Below are positions 1 through 11,680 of a stretch of DNA of 64,000 bases, one piece after another. The position numbers and the translations under genes were made by a program. The DNA lies in contig OY720344.1 of NCBI GenBank assembly GCA_963082975.1, positions 65,748,546 through 65,812,545 on the forward strand. Direction: 5' to 3'. Each line of letters opens with the position of its first letter. Positions within the stretch are counted from its first letter, which is position 1. The notes beneath the pieces are model-generated. The model was not told the origin of the DNA. It did no database searches and saw only the letters and a list, made by a program, of their open reading frames with translations. Source of the DNA: Labia minor. Taxonomy: Eukaryota > Arthropoda > Insecta > Dermaptera > Spongiphoridae.

Positions 1-1569
1 AACACTTAAAATATAGAATAGATAATAAGCATCCATACTTAGTGCACCAAAATTTGCATTTATTAAATCATTCTTTAATTCTTCCAGCGCTAAAGGTGCT
101 ATTACATTTAATATTATAGCGTCACTTTGGTTTTTCCCAATGAAAATTTTGGTTCAAAAAATTTGTATTACTGTGTTACTTGCCAAAACGTTACTAATCA
201 CACAAGAGCAGATTAATCATTCTCTGAACTAATAATTTTGCTCAATTATTTCCAAGAAACACTGCCCTGAATCTAAACCGGGACAATTTCAACAAACGGG
301 GACATATGGCAAGTGTACCTATAATTATATAGATATATTATATACAATGTACATTTGATTTTACTTGTAATAGCTGCATTTTTAGTTTCGCTTTATTAGT
401 TGTTTATTTGACTTTTATGAAATTCACATGAATTGATTCTATTTGTATAAATCTTATTTTTGGGAAAATTCATATTAATATGTTTTTTAATTCTATCTAT
501 CTCTTTAACTTTACGGAAGTCAAAAGTTCTTGGCTGCAGCAATCACATTTCTCCAAGTGCCAAGCTACTTCAATCCAAAAAATTCCTAATATCTTCCACC
601 TCTTTTACGTTCCTCCCTACATTGACTATCCACTGTGTATTTTGGTCTTCCAAGTTTTTAATCGGTTTCCCAACTAATATATTTTTCACTATTTTCTTCC
701 TCTTCCATTCTAGCCATGTGTCCTGTCCATCGAAACTCTCGATTTTATGATTCTGAAAAAACAGAGATTATGCAATTATTACTATTTTTCGTAATTCTAG
801 AACCTAAGTATTTAGGTTTTTCTTCATTTTCAAATTATACTATTTGTATATTTATACATTTTGGGTGTTAATAAATAAGTTATTTATTTATTGAATATCA
901 AATTCAACACAATGTTTCAAGATAACTCTATAAAACGTTACAACATTAAAATCATTGTAAGCATCGAATTATCAGCGCTGATCTTAATATACGTTCGGAT
1001 TTGAATATATAAATATATAAGTTGAAAATGATCTATATAAACAAATTAAATTAATTTTAAGAATGATAAAGTATAATTATAATAATATGCTTAGAAAAAT
1101 TTGTTCATATTCCCGGACTGACTTACAAATACAATATGTATATTTCATACAGATAGTTGTCAAAGTTATGTATTTCAAAGTAAGATAAATAAGCCACTTT
1201 GTATCATTAAAATATTGTATTTTGATATTTTTTGACATTTATTAACATAGGTAGATTAATTACAATAATAAAGAACAAACCAAAATCATAAAAATATTTT
1301 TCTAAAAGTTCAAACATCTTTACCTCTAATATTCTTATATTCCTATAAGAATTTCATAAAAATTTTAAATTGAAAAGATATTAATATATGGTTTTTGTAA
1401 CCATTTTATAGCAAGAATTAATTATAATTAAAAGAATGAATTAATGATGAACGAATTTGAAGTAACTTGGTAATCTCAGACAATAAGAGTCGACTTTAGC
1501 AGTGTCCCACAGATAGTTAATAGATATATTGATTGAATGATAGAATAAATGTTAAAATTTTAATTTTAG
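1..1569. other. AT-rich upstream/intron sequence before UGT-A exon 2
   Basis: No exon can be supported here. The first coding exon that the other two UGT copies carry (signal peptide and start) is not present, so it should lie upstream of the window and this stretch is probably intron. The only recognisable content is a LINE fragment listed separately. The rest is AT-rich sequence without long reading frames. Confidence 0.5.
485..770 (-). mobile_element. LINE 3' fragment (RTE-like reverse transcriptase tail)
   Basis: Read on the minus strand, broken frames give the C-terminal tail of a non-LTR reverse transcriptase: a methionine/glutamate-rich start (RMEEE), a lysine-isoleucine-valine-glycine-lysine segment, a tryptophan-valine segment and a final alanine-lysine-asparagine-phenylalanine. 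The same tail appears at 17620-18160, 34225-34740 and 49740-50400, so this is a dispersed family. The copy is 5' truncated and has several frame breaks. Assignment to RTE-like elements rests on remembered similarity of this tail. Confidence 0.55.
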
Positions 1570-4500
1570 AAATGAATTTTTTTGATATGAATTCTGTGAC
1601 GATAATTAATCTAATGGAAATCACTTGGAGTTTTGGCTATGAGATGTGTGAAAAAGTACTTGCTGAACAAGGATTTCAAGATTTGATGAATGCAAAGGGT
1701 AAATTTGACGTCGTTATTGTTGAGGCCTTTTTTCAAGAATGTTTTATGGGATTTGCACATAAACTAGATGTTCCGTTGATTCAAGTAAGAATAAAATATT
1801 TATTTTATTAAAATAACATAATTTACTTTTTAAAAAAATATATTACTTTTAATAATTTTATAACATAAATAATTTCAAAGAAAATCAGGGGAAGGAATGT
1901 TACAACTTGTGTACAAAGAACTTGTTGCGTGTTGGAAAAACTTTATTTCATGTAAATAATGTTACTTGTATCAATTACACTATTCACCTGGAGGGGTTTT
2001 TTCGGTTATATTTCAGCATATTATACGCTAAATACAAAAATCAAAATTGTTAGCAATTTGGGGATTTGCATTATAATCGGCAGTGCCTTTTTATGATATT
2101 CAGCTTATTTTTTTACTACCAGCACTTGTCAAGACTCTCCTATTGTACCTCAGTGGTTTTCGGTCTACCATATGCTTGAATGCCACCCCCAATAAAAAAA
2201 TTCGGTGAAATTTTCGCATATTTTATTGTTTTTAATAGATAAAATAATAAGATTGATCCAAAATTGAATTAAGGTTTCATTTTGAAACTTCTGTTTTAGT
2301 GAACATGGTTAGTTCTATGAATTATTCCTTTTCAATGGAGGTCTGTCCAAATAAGTCATCTTCATTGTCAACAAATGAATTCTGTATTCATTAAACTTGA
2401 AGAAATAAAGATCTTTGAAACCATTTAAAAATAAGATAAAAAGTTTTGTTTATATGTACCAAGAATTATATGAAAATGAAATTTTTATTAAAAACCCATA
2501 GCGATAACCATGTCTGTCTAAAGAGGCGAGCTTTCCAGTTTAGAAACGCAACTCTAAAAGATATTTCAAAAAAGTCGGAATATCATATACAAACGAAAAT
2601 TTATTGATATTTTTCCAAAATCATTAAACATAAATATTGTGCCTTTGAATATAATTGATGACCAATTCTGGATTGTTCATAGTATTTATAATTTTATTGA
2701 GCTTACAAGTATTTGATAAAATTTCTTTATGTAAGTTATATTAAAGTATATGTGTATTTTAAAAGAAAAAAAAGTGTAGAAACTTAATAAGATATAATAA
2801 TTAACTTTCTATGGTGATTATAAATAGAAAGCAAATATAATAGTATACCCCGGTTCAAGATAATAAATTGAGGCCACAATGAAAAAAATTTAACGATAAA
2901 AAATTTGATTATAATATTTTTTAAACTTATTGTTTGTAAGTTAAATTATGTTTTTTTATTTTAATTCATCCTGAAGTTAATTAAAATGTTAAAATTTTTA
3001 AGGTTGTATCGTATATCGGCAGTTCTTGGATCACTGATTCAGTGGGCGCCCCTTCTCCCTATTCTTACGTGTATGAACCTTATATGGAATTTGAACCTCA
3101 AATGACAATCTATGACCGATTAAGAAATACAATATTTGGCGTAGGAATTAAACTTGGTAAAAATGTAAATTTCTAAATAATATAAATAATTAGATACTAA
3201 TGTGTATTGTTTTAGCAAGGAATTATATCTATTTACCGAAGATAGATACCTTTATGAGGAAAAATTTTCAAGATCCCAATATGCCATCGATTAGTGAAAT
3301 TGAAATGAAAACATCACTTCTTTTAATTAATAATCATGAATCTTTTAGTTATGCTAAACCTGGAATGCCTAATATAATCAACGTAGGTGGAATACACATC
3401 GAACCCAACAAAACACTACCTGCAGTAAGAAAAATATGCATCCTTCTTATAATTAGAGTAAATACTATAAATAATTTACTAATTTATTTCATATCAAGAA
3501 TTTGAAAAAATTTATGGATGAAGCAAAACATGGAGTGATATATTTTAGTATGGGTTCTAATATACAAATGAAAGACATGGATCCTAAAAAAAAGGAAGCT
3601 TTCTTCAAAGTAATATTTTTTTTATTAATTTAATAATCTATTTATTATATATACATAATAATAGTTTTCCTGTAACTTATCTTATCTTATTATGCTAGCT
3701 AAAATTGTATATATATATATATATATAGCCATGGGTTCTCAAAAACCGCTCTAACGATTTTTTTCAAATTCACACTAGATATAGTATTTATAAAGAAAAA
3801 TTAAGTTTTATTGATCATATCTCTTGAAACATACAGCTTCATTATTTATTTCTTAATTTAAAATTATATATACGTCACATGACATCCATTTTTATTTTTT
3901 AACTGAAATTGTATTAATATTTTTTTTTTATTTAAATTATTTTAAAATTTATTATTTAATTTCGAAATAAAATTAAAAATATTTATTTTTAATAAAATAT
4001 ATATATATATTTATTAATCTCTCTCAAAAAAAACAAAAACAAAAACAACAAAACATATACGTCTTGCTAAGAGAGTAAAAAAATGTCATTTTCATCATCT
4101 AAATATATTAGTCTATTGGGTAGAGGGACTGTTTTGACGAGTCAACTTCGCAGGATCGAAACCGGCGGAAAATAATTTTTTTTTTTTTTTAATCTATTAT
4201 TTTTTAATAAATTACTATTTTATATTTATTTATTCAATGTTCTTTTATTAAATTTAATATTTATTAATATTATTTATTATTAATTTATATATGGACAAAT
4301 GACACTCATATTGAAATTTGACTCCCGCCTTTTTTTAAAAGATATTGTATTAATATTTTTTTTATATTTAAAATATTTTAAAATTTTTTATTTAATTTCG
4401 AAATAAAATTAAAAATATATATTTTAATAATATTTTATAATTATAAATTACGATATATATTTATCATTCTTCCAATAAAAAAAAATATTCATGCACTTAG

Positions 4501-7078
4501 AAACATACCTAATAATACATATTTATGTATTATTGAGGACCCCAAGTTCCATTCATTTTAATCAGATTGATGCAATGATGTAACATTTAATAATTATAAT
4601 AAATAATTAAAGAATTGTATATCAGCTCGGTGTCTCAAGTATTAATATTACCAGCCAAACCCAATATAATAATGAATTATTTTTTTTTAACTTAATTACC
4701 GAGCCGAGGCTCGGGGTCCCGGTATGATCTTAATATATTGTCAGAATTAGATAAATAATGTAGAGAGAAAAATTATTTAAAAATAGATTTTATTTAAATG
4801 AAATAAAATTATTTAATTTACAGAATGAAAATGTCTATAATAATGTCTAAACATTTTTTCTTTATAATTTTACATTATAATAATACTAATTACAGTAGTT
4901 ATAATATATGGGGAATTTTCAACTTTGACTGCCGATTTGACCATGTTCCCAAACGAATTTTAAAAAACCAAGACCACTTTACTATTACACAATTTAAGCT
5001 CTAATCGAATCCAAAATCAAAATTTAAAAAATCGAAAAACAGACACACAGATATATAGATTTTATAAATGAACATTTATACAATTTATTTTAATTAATTT
5101 GAAACATTTTAGGAAACAAATTTTTAATGGGTCATTTTTAGAAATCCCATTTAACAATTATAATAAATAATTAAAAAATTGTAAAATTTTTAAAGTATAT
5201 AAAAATAAATTGTATAAATTGGTTAAAGGGTCGAGTAATAGTTCGGTGTCCCAGGTATATATTTTATATTAACACGCCTACTTTTCTGTATAATAAAGTT
5301 ATAAAGAATAATATTTTAATTTTTATATAACCAAGAAATCATTTTTTCACTTAAAATATAGTTGCAAAGCCCAAATCATCGACTGGGCCGCTACCTTAAG
5401 GAGTCTACTCTTGCTCTGATTAGGGCCACCGGTATTTGCCATTAATCTCGAAAAAATAATATTAAATTATATATAAATTTAAAAATTAGAATATTTGAAT
5501 TTGTTTAAATTTTAACACATGTAATCAATCATATGCATAAAGAATAGAAAATTTTGAAAATCAACTTGGTATTAAATTCAGAAAACAAAATACTGATATA
5601 TAGAATATATCGACTATTCGAATATAATTGAAACTCTTTCTCTCCCTCTATTTTAAATTTTAAAAAAGGGAGTGTTAAGACATTATTTTGCCTTATGTAA
5701 CATGGATGGTTAAATGAATTGAGCTCCCTACCTCCCTGAGAAATTCCCACTAAAAATGTTTATAATATTTTAGTTTATTAAATCAAACTATTATTTTTTT
5801 ATTTCAATATTTTTAATGTTAATACAATAATTTTTATTTTATAATCTATAAAATAATTTAATTATTTTAAAAAACGGCGGTGTTCAATTACAATTTTTTT
5901 ACTCTCTAATGACTGTTCATTTCATAACTGAAAATAGTGTCGAATAGAAATAGACGATATTACTTGGATTAATCTTATTATGCTAGCTAAAATTGTTTGT
6001 TTGTATTATTGAGGACCCCAGTTCAATTCATTTTAATCAGATTGATGCAATGATGCAACATTTAATAATTGTAATAAATAATTAAAGAATTGTATATTAA
6101 TATTGTTTAAAGGGTCGAGCGACAGCTCGGTATCCCAGGTATTAATATTACCAGCCAAACCCAATAATAATGAATCATTTTTTTTAACTTAAGTACAGAG
6201 CCGAGGCTCGGGGTCCCGGTACTAATACTTATATATAATTTTAAATGATTATTAGGTTTTTTCAAATTTGAATCAACGAATTATGTGGAGATGGGATGAT
6301 AATTATCCAATTCCTGAAGGACATCAAAATATATTATTTTCACCGTGGTTTCCTCAAAATGATATTTTAGGTAATTTTATTTTTATTTTAATTATAATAT
6401 AATATTGATATGTATGTAATAAATGATACTTTAAAAATATTAATTTTATAGCTCATCCCAATTTATTGTTATTTGCAACCCATGGAGGTCTTTTAAGCAC
6501 AATTGAGTCTATCAATAAGGGTGTGCCTGTTGTTGGATTCCCAATTTTTGCTGATCAAGTACTCAACATGAAAAGGTTCCAAGCAAAAAATCTGGGACTT
6601 GTTATTGAATATTCAAATATCACTGAATCTTCCCTTGAATGGGCATTCCATGAAGTACTTAATCCAAAGTTAGTGAAGTTCACATCTTATTATCTTATTT
6701 TATTATATTATCTTATAATTTTATTAGGGTGGTTTAAGCACAATTATTACCATCTTATTATTTATTTGCATGCTATTTCAAATTATATTTAAATTAATTT
6801 TTAGGTATAGAGAGAATGCTAAAAAATTTTCAAAGTTATTCCATGATAAAGAAAAAACACCCCAAGAATCCGCTGTGTGGTGGTTGGAGTATATTATTCG
6901 AAACAACGGAGCTACCCACCTCCGATCACCTGGGATGAATTTGCCCTGGTATAGTTATTATTTATTGGACGTTATTGCAATTATACTAGTGGCCATCTAT
7001 ATTCCATATCATGTATTAAAATCAATTTTAAGTTTACTATTTTCACAGAGTAAAACACAAAAAATTAAAAAACATTAA
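1570..7078 (+). CDS. UDP-glycosyltransferase copy A (5' partial, 7 exons)
   Basis: Family 1 UDP-glycosyltransferase, which transfers sugar from a UDP-sugar to small lipophilic acceptors on the lumenal side of the ER. Coding exons: 1570-1784, 3003-3156, 3216-3424, 3499-3609, 6256-6370, 6452-6668, 6805-7078. All have GT/AG borders and compatible phases. Exon 6452-6668 carries the UGT signature (FATHGG, then [10 protein letters not shown] and a final DQ) that binds the UDP-sugar. The last exon has the membrane segment (LLDVIAIILVAIYIPYHVL) and ends KIKKH, a dilysine-type ER signal. The exon encoding the signal peptide and catalytic histidine is missing and is expected upstream of the window. No stop is seen in the seven exons. 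The intron between 3609 and 6256 is swollen by Helitron-like insertions. Confidence 0.9.
1785..3002 (+). other. Intron 2 of UGT-A, AT-rich
   Basis: Intron of about 1.2 kb between the exon ending in LIQ and the exon starting VVSYIG. I see no gene and no clear transposon ends. It contains only AT-rich sequence and short unique stretches. Confidence 0.5.
3680..4724 (+). mobile_element. Non-autonomous Helitron-like element, copy 1 (in UGT-A intron 5)
   Basis: Starts TCTTATCTTATTATGCTAGC directly after an A. Its far end, near 4697-4724, is a hairpin (ACCGAGCC GAG GCTCGG) followed by GGTCCCGGTA. The same start and end bound the element in UGT-C at 31100-32691. No Rep/helicase reading frame is present. 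The 3' end is one base shorter than in the other copies. It lies in an intron, so it need not harm UGT-A. The 4725-5972 stretch behind it is further AT-rich repeat. Confidence 0.6.
5455..5745 (+). repeat. Dispersed repeat, second copy at 48655-48920
   Basis: About 280 bp nearly collinear with 48655-48920 in the same orientation. Both share the landmark ACACATGTAATCAATCATAT and a downstream run ending near a pyrimidine-rich CTCTTTCTCTCC. There is no coding potential and I do not recognise the family. Confidence 0.6.
5973..6222 (+). mobile_element. Short Helitron-like element, copy 2 (in UGT-A intron 5)
   Basis: A 250-bp deletion derivative of the element at 3680 and 31100. It starts TCTTATTATGCTAGCTAAAA after an A and ends with the GAGCCGAGGCTC hairpin and GGGTCCCGGTAC, followed by T. 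The flanking intron on the right (TAATACTTATATATAATTTT) matches the same intron in UGT-B, which fixes the 3' boundary. Confidence 0.65.
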
Positions 7079-7199
7079 AATTATATGTTTATTAAATTTA
7101 TTGTGATATCACTATGTTATTGTTTGATATTAAACTTTAATTTTATTGAATAACATTTTAAAATTTTTTTTTTTAAAATTATTATTATAAGAAAATTTC

Positions 7200-7610
7200 T
7201 TAAACGTTCATATTCAATCTTCATTTTATACAATTATTAATCATGTGAAAAATTATCAAACTTATATCTTTATTTTTACGGTCACTTTAGAGGAAAAAAA
7301 ATCAAAACGTTGTAAGTAATGACCCTCTTCCGGTTGAGCTACATTTCTCAAAAGTTGATAGAAAACTACGAATTTTGAATAATGCTCATGTACCAAATTT
7401 CATCATTCTAGCTCAAACCGTTTTTGCGTAATCTTGGTTACATACAAACACACATACACACATACACACATACACACACACAGACATTTTTCTCAACCTT
7501 AGTGAAAATAATTCAGGAACCTTCAATACGTATAAAAACATCAAAATCTCAACATCGAAAATTCTTACGAGATAGTAATAGGTCAAAAAATCTTTCTAAA
7601 ACTGTGAATA
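7200..7610 (-). repeat. Unclassified dispersed repeat R1, copy 1 (minus)
   Basis: One of five copies in the window (others at 12240-12660, 13560-13866, 40150-40856 and 47175-47770). Landmarks are AATTTGGTACA, CAAAAACGGTTTGAG, a CA/TG dinucleotide run, and CGATGTTGAGATTTTGATG. This copy lacks the 3' part that ends GAGTGGAGACACTCCAG in the longest copy. The ACACAC run gives a short spurious reading frame. The family has no coding capacity and its class is unknown. Confidence 0.7.
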
Positions 7611-7724
7611 CGAGTAAATAAAATACAAAATTAAATTTTTTTGCCAGATTTTATAAAATCAGTTTCATTTACAAAACTTTTTTAAATATTTAATATATAA
7701 AAAAAATCTTAATGAAAATTTGTC

Positions 7725-7826
7725 TTTGAGAGAGCCCGGGGGGGGGGAGGGGGGGACCCCGCCATAGGAAGGTGGAGCGGCTAATCAAACCCCCCCCCCA
7801 GGATCAAATCCTGGTTGCGCCACTGA
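7725..7826. repeat. GC-rich transposon end, hAT-like
   Basis: An isolated block with long G and C runs ends in a sequence whose reverse complement reads CAGTGGCGCAACCAGGATTT. CAGTGGCG-type ends are typical of hAT-family non-autonomous elements. The partner end was not identified, so only a fragment can be claimed. Confidence 0.4.
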
Positions 7827-8228
7827 TTTTCTCAACTAATCATTAAACTATTGTAAAACATTTTTTAATTTACGAAAATTTAGATAAATCATATAAATTA
7901 CACAACTTTTAGATATTAAATTGTTAAAGCTTTGGTAAATAAAACCACATATTCGAAACATTGTGTATTTTTTGTGTTTTTGAATAAATTTACAATAACA
8001 CATATCAAAATGTGGTTTTACAAAATTCCCTTATACATTAAACAACATTTTTAATCTATTCAATAATATTTTTATTAAAAAATTAAGAAATTTATATTTA
8101 TTTAAATTTCCAAAGTGTGAAAGAAATAAAAATTGAATTAATAAATTGCCATTTTATTTCTCTCCCTCTTTTTCTCTCTCCCTCTTTTTCTTTCTCCCTC
8201 TTTTTCTCTCCCCATCTTCACATGACAG

Positions 8229-8309
8229 TCAGTTGAGGGTCCCGTTTCTATTAAAGATAACACAACAGTGTATTTTATATTACCAACAGTGGACGTCTTA
8301 TTGATCAAA
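8229..8309 (+). promoter_or_regulatory. Predicted promoter and non-coding first exon of UGT-B
   Basis: An arthropod-type initiator TCAGT at 8229-8233 lies downstream of a CT-rich tract (8158-8215). An 81-nt leader follows and ends at a good splice donor, AAA|GTAAGTA (8310). The coding exon of UGT-B begins behind an acceptor at 11677 (TTTTTTAG|CAAATG), so this leader would be spliced to it across 3.4 kb. The same arrangement lies before UGT-C at 24763-24842. Conservation between the two paralogues is the main evidence; transcription was not tested. Confidence 0.6.
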
Positions 8310-9105
8310 GTAAGTATTTAGAAAAATAAAAATTATTTTTTAAATTGGCTTATTTATGTATTTTTATTTCATCAATTTTGTGTTATATATTATATACTAA
8401 ATTATATATTATTATTATTATTATTGTCTTTATCAAATTTAGTGATTTAATACGTAAAAGAGTTATAGAAGAGAGAGAAAATTAATGATAAAATAATTTT
8501 ATTTGATATTAAATTTTTCATAAAAATGTATTATAAATATATTATATTTATAAATATTAAGAAAATTGATATTTAAAAAATATAATGTACATTGTGATAA
8601 AAGTCATTATAAAAATTCAACTTATTGATAAATATGTTTGATTATATGATAAGATTTAATGAGTATATAATAATCAACCTATCAAAAAATCATTAATTTA
8701 ATTATATAAGCGTTCACTTTTTTAAAGTTTAAAAATATAGTACACATATATTATGATAATATAAGCTTACTAAATAAATTTAAAAGTTGAAATTAAAAAC
8801 ATTTCGAATTTTGCCAAAAAAACATTTATAAAAAATTGTACAGATTATTATGTTAATCTATCTGCTTGTGCACTGAATTTCATTTTCTATTTAAATTCCT
8901 GATTTTCTTATAATTCTATAAATGTTATTCTTAATAACTTATTCAAAATAATTATAGCTTTTAATTTAAATATTATTAAAATCTATATATGATATAATTT
9001 TTATGTATATACATATAAATAATATTAAATAAATTTTGGGAGGCAATTTGTTTGATTCAACCTCATGGCCTGAGTGAGTAAAAATCCGTGACCTCATTAG
9101 AGAAT
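8310..9105. other. AT-rich leader intron of UGT-B
   Basis: First part of the predicted 5' UTR intron of UGT-B. It is very AT-rich with an ATT microsatellite near 8410. I see no gene or identifiable mobile element before the repeat that begins near 9110. Confidence 0.45.
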
Positions 9106-9109
9106 TTTT

Positions 9110-9870
9110 ACCGACCGACGATAGTAAGGGAGGTATTGTTTTCACACCAAATTTCACATGTGGAGATTTTTACATATCTCCACGAATCATGCATTTTCTA
9201 AACAGAAAAAAGTATTTTTAGCATGATGTCTGTCCGTCCGTCTGTCCGTCCGTCCGTCCGTATAGATGTGTACAGCCTGAACGGCTCAACCGATTTTGAT
9301 GAAATTTTGTATATTTACTTAATGCATCAGTGGGATGAATTGATCAACTTTTGGTGAAATTCCGGAAACCGGAAGTGGTAGTATTAGCGATAGACGATAG
9401 GAAGGAAAGGGTTATTTTCACACCAAAGGAGATTTTTTTATATATCACCACGAATCATGCACTTTGTATTGGTTTTATCCTCGAGAAAAATCATATTTAT
9501 TAGTTTTTTCTTGATTTAAAATTATATGACGTCATCCAGCCATTCATGACGTCACAGCCTGGTCTTGCATATATATTATAAATAAAATACAATTAAAAAT
9601 GTTTATATTTATTATTTATGTATCCATATCTGTTTTTTATTACATTAATAGATATATTAAAATTATTTGAAATTGTTTCTGTAGCTGGAAATTAATTTAT
9701 TTCAAACCGTCGGTCGGTTCGGACCTGGCCACAGGTCAACTTATTCTAGCTGGAGTCAGAGTATAAATCAAAATTGGGAAGCTACTTGATATAAAGAGTA
9801 GAAACCTAGGTAAACATTGATAGGATCTGTTATACAGATCATAGAACACCTTTACTCGGCTAATCACAGA
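9110..9870 (+). repeat. Helitron-related dispersed repeat R2, copy 1
   Basis: Contains a TCTGTCCGTCCG run at 9228-9262, the motif AACCGATTTTGATGAAATTT, paired ATGACGTCA boxes (9525-9555) and a right part ending GGCCACAGGTCAACTTATTC then CTAGCTGG. Related copies lie at 20535-20860 (inverted) and 43274-43760. The CCGATTTTGATGAAA motif behind a CTGTC run is common in insect non-autonomous elements. No coding frame is present. Confidence 0.6.
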
Positions 9871-10575
9871 CAATTTTTTTATAGTAAAAAATAATTTTTT
9901 TTTAACAAATGAATATACTATTTTAATTCTATTTTTATACTATAAATTTAAAAAAATCATTAGAATGAAAATTTTTTGACGAAATGAATAGCCAATCAAA
10001 TTCTTCAATTCCGAGTCAGGTGTTCAAAAATAGCCAAAAAGAAAAAAAGAACAATTACACTGAAAAGATCCCTCCTTTTGGTAAGATGCCTCTTGCTTGT
10101 TGCTAGGGAACAAACTGTTTTTGTCATTTAATAAATAGTAATCCTTTGTATTTTAAAATATCATTTTCACGATATGGTGACGAAAATAATGATTCTATTA
10201 ATGAAATTATTAAAAAAAATAAGAAAAATACTTTATCAAATAAGAAATACATTTGGAAATTATTTATGGACTTTTGCAACACCAGAAATTATAAATTAGA
10301 TTAACTTATTAGATAAACTCATAGATAATTTATTAGTTATTTTTTAGTTTATTTACAAATTTAAAATCGCAAAAAATTTTCTCACCGAATGTCAATCCGA
10401 ATTGTTATAAAATTATAAGTATTTACCAATGCTCGAGGGACATTTCAGCTGATAATTGTGTAAATTGGAAATACTTTTAGAAATTTTTGGATTGAAACAA
10501 TTAAATAGTAGTTATAAAACTCAAAAATAGAACATAATTATTAACTTAATTAATTAATTTTATTTTATTTTTAAA

Positions 10576-11040
10576 CTAGCTGCTCCGAGCGCCTTCGGCG
10601 CTCTTCACACCTAGACGGGGGCTCCGCCCCCTGTACCCCCGAGTGATATATAGTATTTGGTTGAAAGCCTGTATGTAAAAGGTTTACATCCATTTTGTTT
10701 CAATCAGTATAAGTAGATAAGACATGTATTTGTTTTCTTGTAAAATATATTTTAGTTTAATCAGTAAATTAATTATATATTATTATTGTATATGTTATAT
10801 TTATCTAACTCTGTGTCTCTACAGTTTTCGAAAGTTTTTAGCAGCAGCATCCACATTTCTCTAAGAGTCCCTACCCTGAGCTACAACCAAATCCTACCTT
10901 CTCGATTTTATAACCTTAACTATATCTGGAGATCATGCAATTCCTCGTTATGCCATCTCCGCCATACCCCTGTGACCTCATCTTCCTTTGGCCTATTATA
11001 CTGCGAACAATACTAATCTTATAGAAATCGGTCCAGCCAA
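10576..11040 (-). mobile_element. Helitron 3' end fused to a LINE tail, minus orientation
   Basis: On the minus strand the element ends GAGCGCCGAAGGCGCTC (hairpin), a short spacer and CTAG followed by T, which is the classic Helitron 3' end. A second GC hairpin (GGGGGCGGAGCCCCC) lies just inside. Upstream, the minus strand reads the same LINE reverse-transcriptase tail found elsewhere (10790-11000). The LINE/Helitron junction is shared with 21539 and 50653, so it is a property of the family and not a chance insertion at this site. The Helitron 5' end was not located. Confidence 0.7.
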
Positions 11041-11680
11041 TTTTGAGTCTATAACATTCTTATCTTCCGAACAGACAGGCAGACATGAAAAATTATAAAA
11101 TCACTTTTGGATTCTAAAGGTCATGAAACGCGAAGATATGCAAAAAATTTTAAATTGTGAGGAATGCGCAGACAAAAACCTTTTTTATTCGCTTTTATTT
11201 AGTTTTAACCCATGTCCTGTCGTCAAATCTTCGAACGTGAATTTGACCCACATCCCAATGTTTGAATGAGCTGAAATTTCGCATAGATATGTAACTCCGA
11301 TGACAATGCAATATTCTGATTCATCCCAGGTCATTATTATCAGGTATTATTTTTATCAATTAGTAATTACATATTACATAATATTGAAAAATAGTAATTA
11401 TGTACATATTGCATAATATTGAAAAATATGTATGGGAAAAAAGGGCTGTTTTTAGGGCTTTCCCGGATATTATTTGATTTTTTCTCACCGTAAAAACCAT
11501 CCTTGGACTTCAACGAACATTTTAAAAAAAGAATTATGAAAATTGGTCCAGGCGTTATTGAGTGATGCGGTTACCAACACATTTTGCGATTCATTTTTAT
11601 TTATAAGATATCAAAATTTAATATTAAAAGAATATTTATTTTTAATTATTATTTTAATTTTAAATAATTTTTTTTAGCAA
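11041..11680 (+). other. AT-rich sequence before the coding exon of UGT-B
   Basis: Contains a degenerate non-coding repeat (AATCGGTCCAGCCAATTTTG and ACAGACAGGCAGACA), typical of non-autonomous insect elements in reverse orientation. It then runs into the pyrimidine-rich acceptor that precedes CAAATG at 11678. No gene. Confidence 0.45.

Noticed and set aside
7424-7621. 65-codon open stretch rich in His/Thr
   Set aside because: Produced by an ACACAC microsatellite within repeat R1.
10579-10640. GC-rich hairpins considered as a terminator or RNA gene
   Set aside because: The same hairpins followed by CTAG and T occur at three loci, which fits a Helitron 3' end.
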